Assembly (NCBI GenBank): GCA_963715445.1
Contig: OY970240.1
Coordinates: 1,116,001 to 1,180,000 of the forward strand
From: JAAYBF01 sp963715445
GTDB lineage: Bacteria > Actinomycetota > Thermoleophilia > Solirubrobacterales > Thermoleophilaceae
Direction of reading: 5' to 3'
Length of the DNA stretch: 64,000 nucleotides
The position numbers and the translations under genes were made by a program. The notes under the pieces are model-generated. The model did no database searches and was not told the origin of the DNA. It saw nothing but the letters and a program-made list of their open reading frames with translations. This document shows positions 58,388 through 64,000 of this stretch, piece after piece (position 1 is the stretch's first letter; each line of letters opens with the position of its first letter).

Positions 58388-58888
58388 TCAGCAGCTCGGG
58401 CCGTCCGGCGCGTCACCGTCGAGCAGACGGTCCCAGAAGCCGCCGAAGGCCTGCAGCTCCTCCTCGCTGAAGCGCGCCAGGAAGTGCCGGCGCACACCGG
58501 CGAGGTGCGTCGTGCGGGCCTCCGCAAGGGCGGCGCGGCCGCTGTCGGTGAGCACCGCGAGCAGGCCGCGCGCGTCGCTCGGACACCTGCGCCGCTCCAC
58601 CAGCCCGTCACGCTCGAGCACATCGACCCTGCGCGTGACGCCGCTGTGGCTGAGGAGCACCGAGTCGGCCAGCTCGCTCATCCTCATCTCCCCGCCCTCC
58701 GACCCCTCGAGGAACAGGAGGACCTCGTAGGCGCTGAGCGGAAGCCCGTGCCCCTGCTTGAGCTCGGCATCCAGCTGCCTGGTGAGCTGCGCGTGCGCGC
58801 GGAGCATGCCCCGCCACGCAGCCAGCTCCTCGGCGCTCAAGCGAGAGGAGTTAGGGCGGGCGCGGGTAGGGGAAGTTGAATTGGGCAT
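58388..58888 (-). CDS. MarR-family transcriptional regulator
   Basis: A 166-residue winged-helix repressor. 'LPLSAYEVLLFLEGSEGGEM' and 'SELADSVLLSHSGVTRRVDV' (recognition helix) with the wing 'RRRCPSDARGLLAVLTDSGR' are typical of MarR. It is divergent from the ring-cleaving dioxygenase and esterase genes, so it most likely represses them and itself. The arrangement recalls MhqR of Bacillus subtilis, which senses quinones. ATG 58888 is preferred; anything upstream would run into the intergenic control region. Confidence 0.9.
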   Translation of the reverse strand: MPNSTSPTRARPNSSRLSAEELAAWRGMLRAHAQLTRQLDAELKQGHGLPLSAYEVLLFLEGSEGGEMRMSELADSVLLSHSGVTRRVDVLERDGLVERRRCPSDARGLLAVLTDSGRAALAEARTTHLAGVRRHFLARFSEEELQAFGGFWDRLLDGDAPDGPSC

Positions 58889-58902
58889 GACTCGACACGA
58901 GC

Positions 58903-58923
58903 TATAGTTGCGTGTGCAATTGA
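58903..58923 (+). promoter_or_regulatory. Promoter box and candidate MarR operator
   Basis: TATAGT (58903-58908) is a near-consensus -10 for the plus-strand dioxygenase gene. It overlaps an imperfect palindrome, TTGC (58908-58911), GTGT, GCAA (58916-58919), extended by one further base pair on each side with one mismatch. On the minus strand TAGAAT (58928-58923) could serve the marR gene. A repressor bound here would block both promoters. Confidence 0.5.
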
Positions 58924-58951
58924 TTCTAGCCCGAGGGGACGGTGACGCCAA

Positions 58952-59872
58952 GTGCAGCTCGAAGGCATCCATCACGTAACGGCGATCACGGGCGAGGCGC
59001 AGCGCAACGTCGACTTCTACGCCGGGACGCTCGGCCTGCGGATGGTCAAGAAGACGGTGAACCAGGACGATCCGACCGTCTACCACCTCTTCTACGCCGA
59101 CGAGGAGGGCTCTCCCGGAGCCGACATCACGTTCTTCGAGTACCCGGGCGCCGCCCCCGGCAAGGCCGGCGACGGCATGGTCCACCGCATCGCCTGGAGG
59201 GTCGCCTCCGAGGAGGCGCTCGACTTCTGGTCTGAGCGCCTGAAGGCGGCTGGAACCTCGAGCGAGCGCGGTGAGGGCTCACTTGTCTTCGCCGATCCGG
59301 AGGGGCTCGAGCACGAGCTCGTCGTGGCCGACACGACCGACGAGCCGCTGATCGCCGACCACCCGGAGGTCCCCCGGGAGGTGGCGCTCCAGGGCTTTCA
59401 CGGAGTGCGCGTCTATGCGAGCGCCCCGGACGCGAGCCGCACGCTGCTGGAGGGCTCGCTCGGCTTCACCCCCGAGGGCGACCGCTACGAGGTCCGCGGG
59501 AGCAGGCGCGGCGGCTTCTACGCCTACGACGATCCGCCGCAGGAGCCCGGCCGTCCGGGCGGGGGCACCGTGCACCACGTCGCCTGGGCCTCGGAGATGG
59601 ACGAGCACGAGGCCTGGCGGGCCAAGGTCGTCGAGGGAGGGGGCCGCCCCACCGAGGTGATCGACCGCTTCTGGTTCCGCTCGATCTACTTCCGCGAGCC
59701 GAGCGGGGTGCTGTTCGAGATCGCGACGCTCGGGCCTGGCTTCACCACCGACGAGGAGCCTGGCCACCTCGGGGAGAAGCTGGTGCTGCCGCCGCGCTTC
59801 GAGCCGCTCCGCGAGCGGATCGAGGCGACGCTGACCCCGATCGAGAACCCGCGCGAGCGAACCGCCGGCTGA
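58952..59872 (+). CDS. VOC-family ring-cleaving dioxygenase (MhqO-like)
   Basis: A 306-residue protein with two glyoxalase/VOC modules. 'LEGIHHVTAITGEAQRNVDF' opens the first with a metal His, 'VALQGFHGVRVYASAPDASR' and 'GGTVHHVAWASEMDEHEAWR' carry later His residues, and 'SIYFREPSGVLFEIAT' holds the Glu ligand. It resembles MhqO/MhqA hydroquinone dioxygenases. The downstream esterase overlaps by one base and a MarR regulator is divergent, as in the mhq system, so a role in quinone or hydroquinone breakdown is inferred. Confidence 0.87.
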   Translation: MQLEGIHHVTAITGEAQRNVDFYAGTLGLRMVKKTVNQDDPTVYHLFYADEEGSPGADITFFEYPGAAPGKAGDGMVHRIAWRVASEEALDFWSERLKAAGTSSERGEGSLVFADPEGLEHELVVADTTDEPLIADHPEVPREVALQGFHGVRVYASAPDASRTLLEGSLGFTPEGDRYEVRGSRRGGFYAYDDPPQEPGRPGGGTVHHVAWASEMDEHEAWRAKVVEGGGRPTEVIDRFWFRSIYFREPSGVLFEIATLGPGFTTDEEPGHLGEKLVLPPRFEPLRERIEATLTPIENPRERTAG

Positions 59873-60540
59873 TGCAGGGCGGCGGCCTGGAGCAGCTCGT
59901 GCGACCCGCCGCAGGGGATCCCGCGGGCGCCCTCGTGCTGCTGCACGGGCGCGGCACCAGCGAGCAGGACCTCTTCCCGCTGCTCGACCTGATGGACCCC
60001 GATCGCCGACTGGTGGGCGCAACGCCGCGCGGGCCGCTGAGCCTGCCCCCGGGCGGGGCCCACTGGTACGCGGTCCGGGAGATCGGCTACCCCGATCCTC
60101 CGACCTTCACCGACACGTTCGCGCGGCTGACCGACTGGCTCGACGCCTTCCTCGGCGAGCACGGCCTGGATCAGGATCGCCTCGTGATCGGAGGCTTCTC
60201 CCAGGGGACGGTCATGAGCTGGGCGCTGACGCTCGGGGCCGGACGGCCGCAGCCCGCAGGGGTGGTGGCGATGAGCGGCTTCATCCCGACGGTCGAGGGG
60301 TTCGAGCTGGACCTCTCGGATCGCTCGGGCCTGCGCGCCGCGATATCCCACGGCGAGCTCGACCCCGTGATCGGAATCGAGTGGGGCAGGGACGCGCGCG
60401 ACCGGCTGGTGGCCTCCGGCGCGGACGTGAGCTACGCCGAGCACCCGGGGGGTCACCAGGTGGACCCCCGCTTCATCGCCGCGCTCGATCCATGGCTGCG
60501 CGAGACGCTCACCTCCGCCCCTCAGTCTTCACCCGATTGA
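59872..60540 (+). CDS. Alpha/beta-hydrolase, phospholipase/carboxylesterase (MhqD-like)
   Basis: A 222-residue serine hydrolase. 'ALVLLHGRGTSEQDLFPL' is the oxyanion region, 'LVIGGFSQGTVMSWALTL' the nucleophile elbow (GFSQG), 'SHGELDPVIG' gives the Asp and 'AEHPGGHQVDP' the His. These match the carboxylesterase/MhqD group. The ATG shares its A with the dioxygenase stop. Its TGA lies inside the -35 box of the next gene's promoter. Confidence 0.9.
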   Translation: MQGGGLEQLVRPAAGDPAGALVLLHGRGTSEQDLFPLLDLMDPDRRLVGATPRGPLSLPPGGAHWYAVREIGYPDPPTFTDTFARLTDWLDAFLGEHGLDQDRLVIGGFSQGTVMSWALTLGAGRPQPAGVVAMSGFIPTVEGFELDLSDRSGLRAAISHGELDPVIGIEWGRDARDRLVASGADVSYAEHPGGHQVDPRFIAALDPWLRETLTSAPQSSPD

Positions 60541-60565
60541 CAGATATATCGTCCTGATATATCTT
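60537..60565 (+). promoter_or_regulatory. Consensus promoter with PadR-type operator
   Basis: TTGACA (60537-60542) and TATCTT (60560-60565) are 17 bases apart. Two identical copies of the palindrome GATATATC (60543-60550 and 60556-60563), 13 bases centre to centre, fill the spacer and overlap the -10. The ATG of the padR gene is eight bases after the -10, so the transcript is probably leaderless. Autorepression by PadR, also controlling the MMPL transporter, is the simple reading. Confidence 0.75.
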
Positions 60566-60573
60566 GCCGAGGC

Positions 60574-61140
60574 ATGGGGCTCAGCAAGACCGCCTACGTC
60601 ATCCTCGGGATGCTCCGCAACGGGCCGCGGACCGGCTACGAGATCAAGCAGAGCGTGGAGGGCTCGACGCGCTTCTTCTGGGCCGCCAGCTACGGGCAGA
60701 TCTACCCCGAGCTGAAGCGGCTGGAGAAGGCCGGGCTCGTGAAGGGCCAGGCTCAGGCCACGGGCGGGCGCCACCGGCGCGCCTACACCCTCACCGCAGC
60801 CGGCAGGAAGGCCCTGCACGCGTGGCTCACCAGCGGCGAGGGGATGCACTTCGAGATGCGCCACGAGGGCGTCCTGCGCTTCTTCTTCGCGGACGCCCTC
60901 GAGCCGGCGGAGCAGCTTGATCTGCTGCGCGCGCTCCGCGCCGAGCACGAGCGCCTGCGCGAGGAGCTGCTGCGGATCTGCCCCGATGCGGAGCAGCGGG
61001 GCAGCGAATCCGGGGATCGATTTCCGCTGCTCACCCTCAAGTGGGGCATCGACTACCAGACCAACATCATCGACTGGTGCCTGGACATGGAGCGCCAGCT
61101 TGCCAAGCCCAAGCCTCGGACCATGAAGAAGGGAAGTTGA
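60574..61140 (+). CDS. PadR-family transcriptional regulator
   Basis: A 188-residue winged-helix repressor of the PadR group: 'YVILGMLRNGPRTGYEIKQS', 'FFWAASYGQIYPELKRLEKA' and 'GRHRRAYTLTAAGRKALHAW' form the DNA-binding domain, and the C-terminal helices ('EQLDLLRALRAEHERLREEL', 'WGIDYQTNIIDWCLDMERQL') form the dimerisation part. It lies two bases upstream of an MMPL transporter, so it probably controls efflux in response to a substrate. Confidence 0.93.
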   Translation: MGLSKTAYVILGMLRNGPRTGYEIKQSVEGSTRFFWAASYGQIYPELKRLEKAGLVKGQAQATGGRHRRAYTLTAAGRKALHAWLTSGEGMHFEMRHEGVLRFFFADALEPAEQLDLLRALRAEHERLREELLRICPDAEQRGSESGDRFPLLTLKWGIDYQTNIIDWCLDMERQLAKPKPRTMKKGS

Positions 61141-61142
61141 AC

Positions 61143-63284
61143 ATGTTCGACCGACTCGCACGACTGGCCGACCGACGCGGCAAGCGCGTGATAGCCATCA
61201 GCATCGTCCTGTTCATGGGCGCCGGCGCGTTCGGCGGCGGGGTCGCCGACAAGCTCGACCCCTACGGGGCCGACGACCCGGCCACCGAGAGCATCAAGGC
61301 GCAGAAGCAGCTGAAAGACGGCGGCTACCGCCATGTCGGCGCGGTCGTGCTCGTGGAGGATGCGCCCGTGGGGCAGCCCGCCGGCAAGCGGCGCGCCCAG
61401 GCCATCGAGCAGAAGCTGCGCTCCCACCCCGACGTGCGCGAGGTCACCGGCTTCCTCAACACCGGATCGCGCGATTTCGTCTCGCGTGACGGAGAATCGA
61501 CCTACTTCGCGGTCACGCTCAAGCCCACCGGGGACAAGGGGTGGCAGGAGGCCGGCGAGCGGGTCGCTGAGGACATCGGCGGCGAGCCCGGAGTGAAGGT
61601 CGGCGGGCCCGCGCTGGCCAACGCCCAGGTCAACGAGCAGGTGGAATCGGACCTCCAGCGCGCCGAGATGCTCGCGTTCCCGCTGCTCTTCCTGCTGTCG
61701 CTGCTGTTCTTCCGCAGCCTCGTGGCCGCCGCCCTCCCGCTGCTCGTGGGCGCCCTGGCGATCGTGGGCACGTTCTTCATCCTCAGCATGGCGGCCGAGG
61801 TCGGGTCGATCTCGATCTTCGCGCTCAACCTGACCACCGGCCTCGGGCTCGGGCTGGCGATCGACTACTCGCTGTTCGTGGTCTCGCGCTACCGCGAGGA
61901 GATAGCCAAGGACGGCCCCGGACTGCCGGCGATGAAGCGGACGATGGCCACCGCCGGGCGGACGGTGCTGTTCAGCTCGCTGACGGTCGCGGCCGCGCTC
62001 GCCTCGCTGCTGGTGTTCCCGCAGCGCTTCCTCTACTCGATGGGCCTCGGCGGGGCGCTGGTCGCGCTGCTCGCCGCAGCGGTCTCGCTGATCGTGCTGC
62101 CGGCCGTGCTCGGGCTCCTGGGCGAGCGCGTGAACTCGCTGTCGCCGAAGTTCCTGCATCGCAGGGCGGAGCAGGACGCCCAGCCCACCTCTGAGGGCTT
62201 CTGGTACCGGCTCTCGCAGTTCGTCCAGCGCTTCCCGGGACGGATCGCCGCGACCACGACGATCCTCCTACTGGCGCTCGGGATCCCCTTCTACGCGATC
62301 AAATTCACCGCGCCGGACGCCCAGATCCTTCCGCAGGACCGCAGCGCGAGACAGGTGGACGACGCGCTCCGCGCCGACTTCCCGCCCTTCCGCGACACGC
62401 CCATCACCGCCCTGTTCACCGGCGGCGCGGAGAGGCAGGCGAACGCCGTCCGCGCCGAGCTGGCGGCGCTCCCCGGCGTGGCGCAGGCCGCACCGCCGCG
62501 TCCGCTGACCGGCGGGGGCTACGTGATCGAGGCGGTCTCGACCACGGCCTACATCGACGACGAGAGCCGCGACGCGGTGGGATTCGCACGCGACGTCGTG
62601 GTCCCACCGGGAACGGAGCTGCTGATCGGCGGCGCGACGGCCGGCTTCCTCGACTTCCAGGACAGCCTCGTGAACCACCTCCCCGCCGCCGTGGCGATCG
62701 TGGTGATCGCCACGATGCTGATCCTCTTCCTGATGACCGGCTCCGTCGTGCTGCCGATCAAGGCCCTGCTGATGAACGTCCTGAACCTCAGCGCGGTGTT
62801 CGGGATCCTCGTCTTCGTCTTCCAGGACGGCCGCCTCGAGGGCCTGCTCGCGTATACGAGCCAAGGGGCTCTGGAGCAGACGATGCCGGTGCTGCTCTTC
62901 GCGGTCGCGTTCGGGCTCTCGACCGACTACGCGGTGTTCCTGCTCTCGCGGATCAAGGAGGCCCGCGACAACGGCGCGCCCGACTCGGAGAGCGTCGCCA
63001 TCGGCCTCGAGCGCACCGGCCGGATCGTCACCGCCGCGGCGCTGCTCTTCGCAATCGCGATCGGGGCGTTCGCCACGTCCGAGATCATCTTCGTCAAGCA
63101 GAACGGGATCGGCACGGCGCTGGCCGTCCTGATCGACGCCACGCTCATCCGCGCGCTGCTCGTGCCCTCGCTGATGGAGCTGCTCGGGAAGTGGAACTGG
63201 TGGGCGCCGCGGCCGCTGCGCAGGCTGCACGACCGAATCGGCGTGAGCGAGGTCGAGCCTCCGGCCCGGCCCGCGGAGACCTAG
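61143..63284 (+). CDS. MMPL/RND-family transporter
   Basis: A 713-residue inner-membrane exporter with two repeats of one helix, an outer loop domain and five to six helices. Signatures are 'LTTGLGLGLAIDYSLFVVSR' (proton-relay helix) in the first half and 'LFAVAFGLSTDYAVFLLSRI' in the second, with 'TMATAGRTVLFSSLTVAAAL' and 'GLERTGRIVTAAALLFAIAI' as partners. Relatives export lipids, pigments or drugs. Coupling to PadR suggests inducible efflux. Confidence 0.92.
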   Translation: MFDRLARLADRRGKRVIAISIVLFMGAGAFGGGVADKLDPYGADDPATESIKAQKQLKDGGYRHVGAVVLVEDAPVGQPAGKRRAQAIEQKLRSHPDVREVTGFLNTGSRDFVSRDGESTYFAVTLKPTGDKGWQEAGERVAEDIGGEPGVKVGGPALANAQVNEQVESDLQRAEMLAFPLLFLLSLLFFRSLVAAALPLLVGALAIVGTFFILSMAAEVGSISIFALNLTTGLGLGLAIDYSLFVVSRYREEIAKDGPGLPAMKRTMATAGRTVLFSSLTVAAALASLLVFPQRFLYSMGLGGALVALLAAAVSLIVLPAVLGLLGERVNSLSPKFLHRRAEQDAQPTSEGFWYRLSQFVQRFPGRIAATTTILLLALGIPFYAIKFTAPDAQILPQDRSARQVDDALRADFPPFRDTPITALFTGGAERQANAVRAELAALPGVAQAAPPRPLTGGGYVIEAVSTTAYIDDESRDAVGFARDVVVPPGTELLIGGATAGFLDFQDSLVNHLPAAVAIVVIATMLILFLMTGSVVLPIKALLMNVLNLSAVFGILVFVFQDGRLEGLLAYTSQGALEQTMPVLLFAVAFGLSTDYAVFLLSRIKEARDNGAPDSESVAIGLERTGRIVTAAALLFAIAIGAFATSEIIFVKQNGIGTALAVLIDATLIRALLVPSLMELLGKWNWWAPRPLRRLHDRIGVSEVEPPARPAET

Positions 63285-63304
63285 CCCACCGATAGCCTGT
63301 CCGC

Positions 63305-64000
63305 ATGCCGAGGACGCGCAGCTTCAGGCACCAGGGCCATCGGCTCGTCTACGACGAGTACGGCAGCGGCGACCGGGTGATCGTGCTGATGCCCGGGCTG
63401 CTGTTCAGCCGCCGGATGCAGGGCCCGCTGGCCCAGGCGCTGGCCGACCGCGGGCACCGCGTCCTGTGCCTCGACCTGCTCGGCCATGGGGACTCGGACC
63501 GTCCCGAGGAGATGTGGGAGTACTCGATGAACGCCTTCGGCGGGCAGGCGCTCGGGCTGCTCGACCATCTCGGCATCGAGCAGGCGGTGCTCGGCGGGAC
63601 ATCGCTCGGCGCCAACAGCGCGCTCGAGGCGGCCGCCCAGGACCAGAGCCGGGTCAAGGGCCTGCTGATCGAGATGCCCGTGCTCGACAACGCCCTGCTC
63701 GGCTGCGCGATCGGCTTCACCCCGCTGCTCGTCTCACTGACCTTCGGCGCGCCGATCACCCGCTCGCTCGGGTGGGTGGCCCGCAGGGTGCCGCGCCGCG
63801 GCCCGCTGCTCGGCACGATGATGCTCGACTGGATCAGCCAGGACCCCAAGCCCTCGGCCTCGGTCCTGCAGGGCCTGTTCTTCGGCCGTGTGGCCCCGCC
63901 GCGCGAGGTGCGCCGCCAGCTCAAGGCCCCGGCGCTCGTGATCGGGCACCTGCGCGACCCGATCCACCCCTTCTCCGACGCCGACATGCTGGTCCACGAG
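63305..64000 (+). CDS. Alpha/beta-hydrolase, 3' end beyond window
   Basis: The reading frame is open from ATG 63305 to the window end (232 codons seen). 'RVIVLMPGLLFSRRMQGPLA' is the oxyanion region, 'DLLGHGDSDRP' follows, 'LGGTSLGANSALEAA' is the nucleophile elbow (GTSLG), and 'VIGHLRDPIHPFSDADML' has the acid. The catalytic His lies outside. TAGCCT (63293-63298) six bases before the ATG suggests a leaderless transcript. The substrate is unknown. Confidence 0.9.
   Translation, partial: MPRTRSFRHQGHRLVYDEYGSGDRVIVLMPGLLFSRRMQGPLAQALADRGHRVLCLDLLGHGDSDRPEEMWEYSMNAFGGQALGLLDHLGIEQAVLGGTSLGANSALEAAAQDQSRVKGLLIEMPVLDNALLGCAIGFTPLLVSLTFGAPITRSLGWVARRVPRRGPLLGTMMLDWISQDPKPSASVLQGLFFGRVAPPREVRRQLKAPALVIGHLRDPIHPFSDADMLVHE

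Overview
The window is about 64 kb of very GC-rich, gene-dense bacterial chromosome with short gaps and many start/stop overlaps (ATGA, GTGA, TGATG). The gene content points to an actinobacterium, most likely Thermoleophilia (Solirubrobacterales-like): an Ino1-type inositol-3-phosphate synthase, a PucR regulator, a small conserved 'MGVLDDAIREHLELK' protein, secreted proteins with Cys-containing Ig-like tails, and many genes whose start codon lies only 6-8 bases after a TANNNT box, the usual arrangement of leaderless actinobacterial mRNAs. No phage, insertion sequence, CRISPR array or integrase is visible. The taxonomic call is inference from gene content.

Layout. 0-9 kb: inositol-3-phosphate synthase (cut by the window start), a GT4 glycosyltransferase fused to a PHP phosphoesterase, a uracil-DNA-glycosylase-like Fe-S protein, a YceH protein, a TrmA/RlmD-type RNA methyltransferase without its Fe-S cysteines, ornithine carbamoyltransferase and a cupredoxin lipoprotein. 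9-13 kb: thiamine genes thiO-thiS-thiG (minus strand) divergent from thiE. 13-22 kb: dihydrolipoamide dehydrogenase, secreted and redox/folding proteins, then the pdhA-pdhB-pdhC operon and a ferritin. With lipB-lipA at 41-43 kb, the window carries all four pyruvate dehydrogenase polypeptides (E1 alpha, E1 beta, E2, E3) plus genes for the thiamine and lipoyl cofactors.

22-37 kb is a polyamine region. On the minus strand lie potA-potD-potB-potC, an APC permease, a universal stress protein, an enolase-superfamily enzyme and mscL. Divergently on the plus strand lie a class III aminotransferase, a PucR regulator, a lysine-6-dehydrogenase-like protein, alanine dehydrogenase and an aldehyde dehydrogenase. 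Together they read as: import putrescine, transaminate it onto pyruvate, oxidise the aminoaldehyde to GABA, and regenerate pyruvate from alanine.

37-54 kb: a CHASE3-GGDEF diguanylate cyclase, a sulfatase-fold membrane enzyme, lipB-lipA, a rhomboid protease, tRNA-Ala(UGC) followed by a small gene-poor patch, a thioesterase, a GMC oxidoreductase, two tandem peptidase-E-like proteins, and the most striking locus: a cobalamin riboswitch in front of two exported proteins that each pair an alpha/alpha-toroid with a DUF4430-like beta domain, the two halves of animal intrinsic factor/transcobalamin, in opposite domain orders.

54-64 kb: a Glu-Pro repeat protein, tRNA-Ala(CGC), a beta-phosphoglucomutase-like HAD plus GH65 disaccharide phosphorylase pair, a MarR/VOC-dioxygenase/esterase locus resembling the Bacillus MhqR-MhqO-MhqD quinone-response set, and a PadR regulator with an MMPL exporter behind a clear promoter-operator. 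An alpha/beta hydrolase runs off the end.
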